From positions 806,001-870,000 of the forward strand of contig NZ_NGJY01000001.1 of assembly GCF_003987565.1 (NCBI RefSeq): 64,000 nt of DNA, written 5' to 3'. This DNA comes from Vagococcus fessus. GTDB lineage: Bacteria > Bacillota > Bacilli > Lactobacillales > Vagococcaceae. Shown piece after piece: positions 18,293 to 26,100 of the stretch (position 1 is the first letter of the stretch; the number at the start of each line of letters is the position of its first letter). A program made the translations under genes and the position numbers. Under the pieces are notes generated by a model that saw only the letters and a program-made list of their open reading frames with translations, was not told the DNA's origin and did not search any database.

Positions 18293-19558
18293 TTAGCCAT
18301 TAATACGTTTAGCAAATTTATTTCCTAAGATACCACCAGCAACTAGAGTGATTAAGAAAACCCAACCTGATAGTGAGAAATGAGCGATTGGTGTGTATAA
18401 CGCTCCAACATTACACCCATTAGATAAACGAGTTCCGAATCCCATACATAATCCACCAAGAGCATACAAACTCGCATCTTTGGCTTTTAATTTAGGGATA
18501 GCTCGCATTGTTTTCATAAATAAACCTGATGTTAAGATAAAAACTAATGTTCCTAAGAAAATCGCAAAGTTTTGAACAGTGACACCATTTGAAAGTAATG
18601 GACCTCCATACACGTCCGCTGATTTATGTGTAAAGTCCGCTAAACTATCTGCAGATACTCCGAAAACTGTTAATACTTTACCAAACCAGAATCCGTAAGG
18701 TGTTGAAGCACCCCAACCACTTTTTGTAACGCCCATAAGCAAAGCAAAGATAATCGTGATGATGAAGGCACCTTGTTGTAATGTCCAAGGCTTAACAAAT
18801 ACTCTGTTATAGGTTGTTTCACTTGCTAACTCAAAGTTTTCAACATCCATAGGTTCTTGTACATCTTGCATACGTTCAGATAAAACACCTGTATATGTAT
18901 TTTTCTTACGACGAGATTGTTCGTAACGGAATGACAAGAAAATAACAATTGCTGCTAAAATAACAGTTAAAATTGTAGCACCTAAATAACCATCTAAACC
19001 GTCCCATTTGAACCAGTCAGGGAAATAAACTCCTTTAGCAAACTTAGCACCTGTTTCAGATGTGAACCATGAATCGGTAATCCATGATTGTGTGCTTTGA
19101 ATAGGGAAACCAATAAATACACCAAAACAGAAGAATATCAATGTAATTCCGGCTCTTGGTAAATCAGTTACTAAGTCCGTTAACACACCAGACGCACAAC
19201 ATGATGAAAATGACATACCGAAACCGAATAAAATACCACCTAATAATAACCCCAGATTAATCGGGTTGATTGATAAATCATAAGCTGTTAAATCTTTTGC
19301 AAATAATAAAAATGCAACATTAATAATGGCTGTAATCACAAACATAAACATTAAAGTTCTCATTAATTTAGTTGATCCTGTATTGTAAGCTCTGTTAACA
19401 CTTCCAGCAAAACCTGTATATGAACGTGATAAAGTATAGCCCAACGCTAGTCCAATTACTAATCGAAAATACAACGCACTAGTTTCTAGAACAAATGGGC
19501 CTCCTGCTAGTAATACGGCTAACAAAATAAAACCGATAATTTTGTCTTTCTTCTCCAT
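18293..19558 (-). CDS. YeeE/YedE-family sulfur transporter, copy 2
   Basis: A 421-residue polytopic membrane protein, paralogous to the product of 15893-17182. It has the same two-half layout with cysteine motifs SSCCASGVL and NGCNVGALYTP and the same C-terminal fold. It differs in loop lengths and in a doubled cysteine in the first motif. AGAAGGAGTTGTAATTT precedes the ATG. It has its own promoter with TTGTGAA repeats, distinct from the LysR dyad of copy 1, which suggests different control. Substrate differences are unknown. Confidence 0.85.
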   Translation of the reverse strand: MEKKDKIIGFILLAVLLAGGPFVLETSALYFRLVIGLALGYTLSRSYTGFAGSVNRAYNTGSTKLMRTLMFMFVITAIINVAFLLFAKDLTAYDLSINPINLGLLLGGILFGFGMSFSSCCASGVLTDLVTDLPRAGITLIFFCFGVFIGFPIQSTQSWITDSWFTSETGAKFAKGVYFPDWFKWDGLDGYLGATILTVILAAIVIFLSFRYEQSRRKKNTYTGVLSERMQDVQEPMDVENFELASETTYNRVFVKPWTLQQGAFIITIIFALLMGVTKSGWGASTPYGFWFGKVLTVFGVSADSLADFTHKSADVYGGPLLSNGVTVQNFAIFLGTLVFILTSGLFMKTMRAIPKLKAKDASLYALGGLCMGFGTRLSNGCNVGALYTPIAHFSLSGWVFLITLVAGGILGNKFAKRING

Positions 19559-19602
19559 AAATTACAACTCCTTCTTTTTTCTAACCACAGTATAACCTAC
19601 CT

Positions 19603-19640
19603 TTGTGAAAAATAGAACAACTTTTGTGAAAAAAGTTCAA
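19603..19640 (-). promoter_or_regulatory. TTGTGAA direct repeats at the second YedE-type promoter
   Basis: TTGTGAA occurs at 19603-19609 and 19624-19630, exactly 21 bp apart, each followed by an A-rich stretch and a degenerate right half. A minus-strand TATACT lies just downstream, so the repeats cover the -35 region and above. The half-site resembles Rex or Crp/Fnr-type boxes, but neither full palindrome is present. Confidence 0.45.
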
Positions 19641-19750
19641 AAAGAATTCACGTTTTTTTCATAAACTACCCCATAAAAATAATCGTATAATGGAATAAAC
19701 TCTATTATCTAATCAATAGTCACGTTCTGATTGTGCAAAAATACACTAAA

Positions 19751-19778
19751 AAAATAAGCCACATTTGTGACTTATTTT
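19751..19778 (-). terminator. Terminator of the ThrE-like exporter genes
   Basis: AAAATAAG/CTTATTTT with an inner CACA/TGTG stem, followed by a T run on the minus strand. It overlaps the stop codon at 19777. Confidence 0.85.
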
Positions 19779-20250
19779 ATCTTCTTTTTTGTATTTTGGG
19801 GACTAGTCCTTCTTTAAAGTTACGTCTTGCTACTTCAAAGAAAATTAACCCACCTGCAATCGCTCCTGCTAAGGCAATCACTTGAATCCCATGTTCTACT
19901 GCTTGATGATAATCACCAATCAGTAAACTGTAGGTCATTTTATAAGATGTCCCACCGGGAACGACTGATGTAATTCCTGGGATATTATATAAAGTAGCCG
20001 GTGTTTTTAACTTTCTTGCAATAATATAACTAATCCAAGCTATTGAAAATGCACCAATAAACGTTGAGATAATATTGCCCATTCCAATTAATAAACAGAA
20101 CCAATAAATTATCCAACCACCTGCCCCAGCCCATCCGCTATATATCACACGATTTCTGGGCACTTGGAAAATAATAGCAAACCCTACTGCTGATATAAAA
20201 CTTAGAATGAATTGTTCAAAAAATTTTAATATAAATATTTGTATTGTCAT
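19777..20250 (-). CDS. Threonine/serine exporter subunit, YjjB-like (DUF3815)
   Basis: A 157-residue membrane protein with about four to five hydrophobic segments. GWAGAGGWIIYW, TLYNIPGITSVVPGGTSYKMTYSLL (in part) and the basic C-terminus match the small half of split ThrE-type exporters (YjjB). It sits 5 bases behind the larger half; split YjjP/YjjB pairs are usual in Firmicutes. GAGGTAATTATT precedes the ATG. Substrates in characterised relatives include threonine/serine or succinate, so the cargo here is open. Confidence 0.85.
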   Translation of the reverse strand: MTIQIFILKFFEQFILSFISAVGFAIIFQVPRNRVIYSGWAGAGGWIIYWFCLLIGMGNIISTFIGAFSIAWISYIIARKLKTPATLYNIPGITSVVPGGTSYKMTYSLLIGDYHQAVEHGIQVIALAGAIAGGLIFFEVARRNFKEGLVPKIQKRR

Positions 20251-20255
20251 AATAA

Positions 20256-20999
20256 TTACCTCATCACACTAAAAGCTACCGCAATACCGGCACCTATCAT
20301 CAAGGCAATAATTAACGCTTCAACACCACGTGAAATCCCTGATAAGATGTGTCCTTCCTGTAAATCTCGAACAGTATTTGTTAAAGCCACACCGGGTACT
20401 AAAGGCATGATACTTCCAATAATCATATCATCCAACGAATGACCGAATCCTGATTTTAACATTAAGAACGCTAGAATCCCCATTGCAAATGCACCAACAA
20501 ATTCATCAACATATTTTAATCTTAAATAGTTAACACTTAGCAAATAAGCTATATACCCCCCTGCTCCAACAAGACACGTTGGGATAAAATCCTGCCATGA
20601 TCCACCTAGCAAAATCATCAAACTTGCACTAATTAAAGTGGCACATACTGTTTTTAACATAAGCTCTATAGGTGGCATTACTCTTTGCAATTCTTTTAAT
20701 TGATGATTCAATTCTTTTATGTCAATCAAATCACTGGCTAATAACCGTGATAAATCATTTACTGCTGAAACTTTTCCCAAATTGATTGTTCTAACACTCA
20801 CAGTCTCCATTTGAACTTGTTGCGTTCCTTCAAGCCCCATCAAGACAACTGTTTGAGTGACAAAAGTTTTACCAACTTCATTTTTACATGCTGCAATTCG
20901 ATTCATCGTGTCTTCTACACGGTACATTTCCGCTCCATTTTCTAGCATAACTTTACCAGCTAGCGCACACGTCTCTAATAAAAATTCTTTATGAGTCAT
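20256..20999 (-). CDS. Threonine/serine exporter subunit, YjjP-like (DUF1212)
   Basis: A 247-residue protein: a soluble N-terminal domain (AGKVMLENGAEMYRVEDTMNRIA near residues 12-34, quoted in part) followed by about five membrane segments ending in SGISRGVEALIIA. The signature GAEMYRVEDT marks the YjjP/ThrE N-terminal half. The start is ATG 20999, placed by GGAAGGAGG; the longer frame from 21017 contains that site. It is the first gene of the pair with the YjjB-like protein. Confidence 0.85.
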   Translation of the reverse strand: MTHKEFLLETCALAGKVMLENGAEMYRVEDTMNRIAACKNEVGKTFVTQTVVLMGLEGTQQVQMETVSVRTINLGKVSAVNDLSRLLASDLIDIKELNHQLKELQRVMPPIELMLKTVCATLISASLMILLGGSWQDFIPTCLVGAGGYIAYLLSVNYLRLKYVDEFVGAFAMGILAFLMLKSGFGHSLDDMIIGSIMPLVPGVALTNTVRDLQEGHILSGISRGVEALIIALMIGAGIAVAFSVMR

Positions 21000-21107
21000 A
21001 TAGTGCCTCCTTCCCATTACTTGTAACCATCTCTAGTCAAGCAATTTCCAATACATCATAACAAGGCAAACAGGCAATGACAACCATAAAGTCTCTAATA
21101 TTAAGAA

Positions 21108-21959
21108 TTACTTAGTGATTGAAATAGCTCCTCTAATTTGTTCTAAGGACTTCTCAGATTTTTCTATATTTTGATACATCACATTCACATAAAGAGCATC
21201 GATCAAGCTAAGCTGAGTCAGTCGTGTCGCTAAAGCTTCTGGACGATAATCAATTTCTTTTGAGGTTGATAATAAGCAACAATCCGATAACTCCGCTAAT
21301 GGTGATAATAAGAAGCTTGTGATAACAATGAGTTTCGCACCATTCTTTTTAGCAAGTCCAGCAATTTGCAAGCTGTCTTGACTCTGTCCAGAATGTGAAA
21401 TAATCACCGCACAATCCTGTTCACCCATGCGAGCAGCTTCCATTAACTGAATATGGTTATCCGTGTTACATCCTACATTAAGCGGACTTCTTAAAAACTT
21501 ATGAAATGCATCTAAAGCAATAACATTAGAGCCACCACTTCCAAAGAATATCACTTTCTCAGACTGAGTCAGTATATTAACTGCTGCTGTCATTTGCTTA
21601 TCATCTAATAAATCAATCGTATCTTGCAGAGCTTGTTGATTAGATGCAAATACTTTTTGAGCAATCTCACGAGGGCTATCTTTTTCAGTTATCCCTTCAT
21701 AAATAACATGTTCTTTGTCTTTTTCACTTTGAACAGCTGAGGCTAAGTCAATTTTAAATTCTTTATACCCCTTATAACCTAGTCGCTGACAAAAACGAAA
21801 AACCGTTGATTCTGCCATCCCTAGTTGTCTAGATAAATCACCAATAGACTGATGGATAATTTGTTCTGGAAAATTTAAAATATAATCTGCCACTTGTTGT
21901 TCTTTACGGCTAATGTCACGATAAATCGTGTTTATTTTTACTTCAATGGGATTTTTCAA
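21108..21959 (-). CDS. RpiR-family transcriptional regulator
   Basis: A 283-residue RpiR/MurR-type regulator. The N-terminal helix-turn-helix is IGDLSRQLGMAESTVFRFCQ near residues 38-57, and a SIS sugar-phosphate isomerase-like domain follows (FFGSGGSNVIALD, ISHSGQSQDSL). It starts at TTG 21959, well placed after AAAGGAGTTTTCAAC. It is divergent from a 6-phosphogluconate dehydrogenase gene, and the shared region holds AATAAAA-type palindromes, so it most likely controls that gene in response to a pentose- or gluconate-derived phosphate (inference). Confidence 0.9.
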   Translation of the reverse strand: MKNPIEVKINTIYRDISRKEQQVADYILNFPEQIIHQSIGDLSRQLGMAESTVFRFCQRLGYKGYKEFKIDLASAVQSEKDKEHVIYEGITEKDSPREIAQKVFASNQQALQDTIDLLDDKQMTAAVNILTQSEKVIFFGSGGSNVIALDAFHKFLRSPLNVGCNTDNHIQLMEAARMGEQDCAVIISHSGQSQDSLQIAGLAKKNGAKLIVITSFLLSPLAELSDCCLLSTSKEIDYRPEALATRLTQLSLIDALYVNVMYQNIEKSEKSLEQIRGAISITK

Positions 21960-22037
21960 GTTGAAAACTCCTTTGACTTTTTATTTAGGTCTTAAAAACC
22001 TTTTTTACTTTTCTTGATTATACCATGTCACTAAAAA

Positions 22038-22107
22038 AATAAAACTTTTATTTATTGTTGCATAAAATAAAATTTTATTTTATACTAACTCTAATAAATA
22101 AAACTTT
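22038..22107 (+). promoter_or_regulatory. gnd promoter with three AATAAAA(C/T)TTT boxes
   Basis: -35 TTGCAT (22058-22063) and -10 TATACT (22081-22086) are separated by exactly 17 bases. An 18-bp perfect palindrome (22064-22081; AAAATAAAA and its complement) fills that spacer. A 15-bp near-palindrome with an odd centre base lies at 22038-22052, and a half-conserved third copy at 22097-22107. Spacings of 28 and 31 bp are close to three helical turns. These are likely RpiR operators. Confidence 0.7.
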
Positions 22108-22125
22108 CACAGGAGTGAGCACATT

Positions 22126-23022
22126 ATGAATATCGGAATTATCGGTTTAGGAAAAATGGGATTAAACTTAGCAATTAATATGGGACGTCAAGGACACACT
22201 GTTGTCGGAACAGACGTCATGCCTGAAAGTCTTGAAAATGCTAAACGTGCAGGTGTAAAAACTGAAGCTACTTTAGAATCTTTTATTAATGCCCTACCCG
22301 AAAAGAAAATCATTTGGATTATGGTTCCTAACGGTGAGCCGTTACAAATCGTACTAGATCAATTAAGTACTCTATTAACTCCAGGAGATATCATTATTGA
22401 TGGTGGTAACTCTAACTACAAAGTTTCTCAACAACACGGTATCGACCTAAAAGAAAAAGGTATTTTCTTCTTTGATTGTGGGACAAGTGGTGGAACAAGC
22501 GGAGCTAATAACGGGGCTTGTCTGATGATTGGTGGCGATAAAAATGTCTTCAAAGAGATTGAACCTCTATTCGATAGTATCGCAATCGAAAATGGTTACA
22601 TGTACACTGGTGAAGTCGGCAGTGGCCACTTCTTAAAAATGGTTCATAACGGAATCGAATATGGTATGATGCAAGCTATCGCTGAAGGCTTTGATGTTTT
22701 AGAAGGTGGACCTTTTGATTATGATTTAGAAGCTGTTGCAAAAGTTTGGAATAATGGGTCTGTCATCCGTTCGTGGTTAATGGAATTAGCTGAAGAAGCT
22801 TTCCAAGAGGATGCTAAATTAGACAACATCAAAGGTGTTATGCACGCTTCTGGTGAAGGAAAATGGACAATCGAAACAGCTTTAGATTACCAAATCCCTA
22901 CTCCTGTTATTGCATTATCACTTATGATGCGTAATCGCTCATTATACGATGATACATTCACTGGAAAAGTAGTAGCAGCTTTACGTAATGGCTTCGGTGG
23001 CCATGCTGTTGAAAAAAAATAA
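22126..23022 (+). CDS. 6-phosphogluconate dehydrogenase, decarboxylating, GntZ/YqeC type
   Basis: A 298-residue NAD(P)-dependent enzyme oxidising 6-phosphogluconate to ribulose-5-phosphate and CO2. The nucleotide loop is GIIGLGKMGLNLA at residues 3-15. The substrate motif is DCGTSGGTSGANNGACLMIGG near residues 117-137 (quoted in part), and the catalytic GSGHFLKMVHNGIEYGMM region lies near residue 165. At about 300 residues it is the short type, not the 470-residue Gnd. CAGGAGTGAGCACATT precedes ATG 22126. A divergent RpiR regulator probably represses it. Confidence 0.92.
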   Translation: MNIGIIGLGKMGLNLAINMGRQGHTVVGTDVMPESLENAKRAGVKTEATLESFINALPEKKIIWIMVPNGEPLQIVLDQLSTLLTPGDIIIDGGNSNYKVSQQHGIDLKEKGIFFFDCGTSGGTSGANNGACLMIGGDKNVFKEIEPLFDSIAIENGYMYTGEVGSGHFLKMVHNGIEYGMMQAIAEGFDVLEGGPFDYDLEAVAKVWNNGSVIRSWLMELAEEAFQEDAKLDNIKGVMHASGEGKWTIETALDYQIPTPVIALSLMMRNRSLYDDTFTGKVVAALRNGFGGHAVEKK

Positions 23023-23031
23023 TAAGCATAC

Positions 23032-23065
23032 AAAAAGGAAGGACGTTTAAACGTCCTTCCTTTTT
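23032..23065. terminator. 34-bp perfectly palindromic bidirectional terminator
   Basis: AAAAAGGAAGGACGTTT is followed directly by its exact complement. It lies between converging genes and overlaps the stop codon of the minus-strand gene. Confidence 0.92.
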
Positions 23066-23450
23066 ATAAAACTCCCATACCGACAAGCATACCTAACACA
23101 AATGAGATTACCCAGAGTGTCCATACACCTATACTAAATTTGTGGAATTTTTCTTTTGCTTCTTCACTGCCTTTTTTATAAACCCAAATTGCCCAAATGA
23201 AATGGAAGCCCATTAAAATAAGAGCGGCCCCACCTGTTAATTGATGTAACCCGAATTGTGACCCACCATTACCTTTTGCAATTTGATTCATCAATGTTGT
23301 TCCTGTCGTATCAAAGATTAAACCACCAAAGAAAAAGACTAAGTGTTTAAATTGAATTGTTCCACTTAATTTTTCTCCAAAAACTCCGATACTGTATAAA
23401 ACTAGGGCAATCATCATTGCACCACTTGCTAAAATTAATTCTGTACTCAT
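23064..23450 (-). CDS. Small four-helix membrane protein, HsmA/TIGR03987-like
   Basis: A 128-residue integral membrane protein with four hydrophobic helices (about residues 5-24, 36-50, 68-90, 105-127). HLVFFFGGLIFDTTGTTLMN and LHQLTGGAALILMGFHFIWA resemble the HsmA/TIGR03987 family, whose function is not established. It begins 13 bases after the MFS pump gene with a good AAGGAG site, so it is the second gene of that operon and may act with the pump. The family name is from memory of conserved residues, so moderate certainty only. Confidence 0.65.
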   Translation of the reverse strand: MSTELILASGAMMIALVLYSIGVFGEKLSGTIQFKHLVFFFGGLIFDTTGTTLMNQIAKGNGGSQFGLHQLTGGAALILMGFHFIWAIWVYKKGSEEAKEKFHKFSIGVWTLWVISFVLGMLVGMGVL

Positions 23451-23463
23451 GCGTATACTCCTT

Positions 23464-25038
23464 TTAACTTGTTTTCTTTTTTTGTTTTAATAATAAGGCA
23501 AAGACTAAAATTAAAGCTGATGCTACTGTACTCATCAAGAACATGTGTTGATAAGCTGTATGTGCTGTATTATAAAAAATGTCTAACATTTGAGATTTTT
23601 CTGAACTATTTGGCACATCTTTAATTCCTAATAAAATTGATTCGACAGATGATGTGTTCAAGTTACCCAATTTATCTGTCATGTAGTCTGAAGAAACAGT
23701 TTGTTTGATTTCTGGCAACAAAGGTTCAAACCCATTTTGTATCAAAGCGGCGTATAAAGTTGGTGCTATTGTTAACCCAACTTGTCTACTTACTGATAAG
23801 GTTCCTAAGGCAGAGCCTTTTTCTTCCCCAGCCGCTTCTGAAGCTAATACTGAAAGTGGGGCTCCCATTAACATACCGAAGCCTAGACCTGTTACTGAAG
23901 ATGTAATTAAAAAGCTCGTTGTTGAGGTACTAAAGAAAGCCAAACTTCCAAACCCTATAAATGAAATTAAGCTCGCAATTAAAATAGTTTGTCGCGCCCC
24001 TTTTTTATCTACAAAACGGCCACCACTACCTGCACCGACAATCGAAGCTAAACCAATCCCTGACATATAAACACCTGCTTGATTAGCAGATACCCCTAGA
24101 CGATGCTCCACATAACTTGGAATATAGACAAAGATTGCAATTAACGTTCCTGTTAATACCCCCATTAAAAGAGTCAGCATAAAATTACGATTTGTTAATA
24201 AATGATATGCTAATATCGCATCGACATCTTTCGACTCATTCGCTTTTTCAAGTAAGAATAAACCAACGAATAAAACAATACCTAAAATTAAGAAACCTAA
24301 TACTTTAGCGCTTAATAAACTTCCTAACAAATCACTTTGTTGCAGATTTGTGATAGCTAACATGAAACTTAAGATACCTAAACTTAATAACACCGTACCC
24401 CAATAATCTGTACGTTTCATAACATTAATTTTCGTTTCTGGTATCCACATTAAACCAGTCACAATGATAATAAGTGCAATTGGTAAATTAATTAAAAATA
24501 ACCAATGCCATTTTCCTGTCATATTAAGAACTAAACTTCCGACATTTGGTCCTACAACTGATGCAATCCCATTGACCGCACCAAGCATCCCTAATAAGCC
24601 ACCTTGTTTTTCTTTAGGAAATACCGTTAACACAAATGAACTTGCAATGATGAAAATACCACCACCACCGAGTGCTTGAATAAAACGAGCGGCTAAAAAT
24701 AAAGTGAAAGTTGGACTTAGAGCTACTAAAAGTGACCCTAAAGCAAAGACGGAAATCTCAATCATAAATAATTTTTTACGACCATACCTGTCTGCTAATT
24801 TCCCAATAATAGGCGTCGATATCGCCATACCTAATGTATATAGCGTGATGCCCCATGAACCTTGAACTTCTGAGACATTAAATGATGAATTAATAGTTGT
24901 TAGGGCTGCCGAGATAATGCCGTTATCTAATGCTGACATGAAAACACCTAATACTAGGACCATCATCGCTAACTTAGTTGTATCTTTTTTTGCTTGTTGT
25001 GTCATACCTCTCATCTCTTTCTTTTTTAATAGTGACAC
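23464..25038 (-). CDS. MFS drug-efflux transporter, DHA2 (14-TM) family
   Basis: A 524-residue, 14-helix proton-coupled exporter. Family motifs are LGVFMSALDNGIISAALTTI (first helix), GKLADRYGRKKLFM (motif A, about residues 77-90) and SSFVLTVFPKEKQG. The start is GTG 25038: AGGTGA lies 4 bases before it, whereas the internal ATGs lack usable ribosome sites. It is transcribed from a near-consensus promoter with two TetR-like operators, and a small membrane protein gene follows in the operon. Substrates are probably toxic hydrophobic compounds; the exact drug is unknown. Confidence 0.88.
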   Translation of the reverse strand: MSLLKKKEMRGMTQQAKKDTTKLAMMVLVLGVFMSALDNGIISAALTTINSSFNVSEVQGSWGITLYTLGMAISTPIIGKLADRYGRKKLFMIEISVFALGSLLVALSPTFTLFLAARFIQALGGGGIFIIASSFVLTVFPKEKQGGLLGMLGAVNGIASVVGPNVGSLVLNMTGKWHWLFLINLPIALIIIVTGLMWIPETKINVMKRTDYWGTVLLSLGILSFMLAITNLQQSDLLGSLLSAKVLGFLILGIVLFVGLFLLEKANESKDVDAILAYHLLTNRNFMLTLLMGVLTGTLIAIFVYIPSYVEHRLGVSANQAGVYMSGIGLASIVGAGSGGRFVDKKGARQTILIASLISFIGFGSLAFFSTSTTSFLITSSVTGLGFGMLMGAPLSVLASEAAGEEKGSALGTLSVSRQVGLTIAPTLYAALIQNGFEPLLPEIKQTVSSDYMTDKLGNLNTSSVESILLGIKDVPNSSEKSQMLDIFYNTAHTAYQHMFLMSTVASALILVFALLLKQKKKTS

Positions 25039-25088
25039 CGTGTCACCTAACTGTTATTTATTATAGTGACACCGTGTCACTATGTCAA
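25032..25088 (-). promoter_or_regulatory. MFS pump promoter with two TetR-type operators
   Basis: On the minus strand, -35 TTGACA (25083-25088) and -10 TATAAT (25060-25065) have a 17-base spacer. The 15-bp inverted repeat GTGACAC-C-GTGTCAC is present twice: at 25066-25080, filling the spacer, and at 25032-25046, over the GTG start codon. The core TGACA-N3-TGTCA is the same as at the TetR gene near 37.1 kb. Confidence 0.85.
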
Positions 25089-25227
25089 CTGCTAAATTGA
25101 TTAGGTACTTTGACTAATTTAACTGTCACTATGACAAAATGCTATAAAACATACGATGTAAACGCTACATTCATTTCAAAAATAAGGTACAATAGACTTG
25201 TAAATTAAAACGCTAGGGGTTAGAAAA

Positions 25228-26055
25228 ATGCTACAAATAGATAGTAAAACATTCAATCCAGAAATACTTTATGCTTTTGATTGTTGGGGAACTGAAGAAA
25301 GCCAAGGTCGTATGCATGCTCACAATTTCCCTGAAATTTCAATCGTCCTAGAAGGACAAGCACATTACATTATTGAAAATGAAATAGTCACAGCAACAGC
25401 TGGGACCGTGATGCTTTTTAATCCCGGAAAACAGCATCAAGATAATCAATTGGCACATACTAGTAGTCATCAGATGCATATCGGAATTAAGAACATCTCA
25501 CTTGGAGGGTATAAACGAGATCACTTTCCATTCAACTCACCTATTGTTAATCTAGGAGATAAACAACATGAATTTTTCAACTTATGTTGGCGAATTATCG
25601 AAGAAAAAAACTCTCGCTCAATTGGCTACGAAGCTCTTATTAAAACATTAGTTATGGAGATAATCGTTCTCATTTTAAGAAGTGACAAAAGTGCTCTACT
25701 TGATGACACTACTTTAAACGAAAAAGAATCTGAGAAAGAAAAGCAAAGCATCGTCAATAATATTATTTATTATCTTGAAACCCATCATACCGAAGATATC
25801 AGTCTAGATCGTCTTTCTGATTTGATGTACATTAGTTCTACTTATATTTCGAAAGTTTTTAAAGAAGAAACAGGTGATCCTCCTATTAATTATTTAATAA
25901 AAATAAGGCTCAATCGTGCAAAATTACTTCTTCAAAACCAAAATGTTACGGTTAAAGAAGTCGCTGAAACTGTTGGTTACCAAGATGCCTATCACTTCAG
26001 TAAACTATTTAAAAAGCATTACGGTATCTCACCATCAGAAGTCGAAAAAAAATAA
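25228..26055 (+). CDS. AraC-family transcriptional regulator
   Basis: A 275-residue regulator with an N-terminal cupin-like sensor (MHAHNFPEISIVLEGQ near residues 29-44; FNPGKQHQ). The C-terminal double helix-turn-helix has ISLDRLSDLMYISSTYISKV near residue 191 and VKEVAETVGYQDAYHFSKLF near residue 240. The sensor suggests a sugar or small-molecule ligand. It is divergent from the MFS pump, but the pump promoter carries TetR-like rather than AraC-like sites, so the target is uncertain. It is a single gene with its own terminator. Confidence 0.88.
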   Translation: MLQIDSKTFNPEILYAFDCWGTEESQGRMHAHNFPEISIVLEGQAHYIIENEIVTATAGTVMLFNPGKQHQDNQLAHTSSHQMHIGIKNISLGGYKRDHFPFNSPIVNLGDKQHEFFNLCWRIIEEKNSRSIGYEALIKTLVMEIIVLILRSDKSALLDDTTLNEKESEKEKQSIVNNIIYYLETHHTEDISLDRLSDLMYISSTYISKVFKEETGDPPINYLIKIRLNRAKLLLQNQNVTVKEVAETVGYQDAYHFSKLFKKHYGISPSEVEKK

Positions 26056-26087
26056 AACGTCGAAGAGTTTTCTTCGACGTTTTTTTA
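26055..26087. terminator. Terminator after the AraC gene
   Basis: AAACGTCGAAGA and TCTTCGACGTTT form a perfect 12-bp stem with a 4-base loop and a T run. Confidence 0.9.
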
Positions 26088-26100
26088 ATCTCCTATACTA

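Noticed and set aside
19603-19640. A full Rex or Crp-type operator at the second YedE-type promoter
   Set aside because: Only left half-sites match; the right halves fail, so only direct repeats are reported.
23705-24070. Long plus-strand open frame inside the MFS gene
   Set aside because: It is a shadow of the real gene; the composition follows the opposite strand.
25156-25170. ATGTAAACGCTACAT upstream of the AraC gene as a cre site
   Set aside because: The symmetrical core is one base short of the cre spacing, and the right half does not fit.
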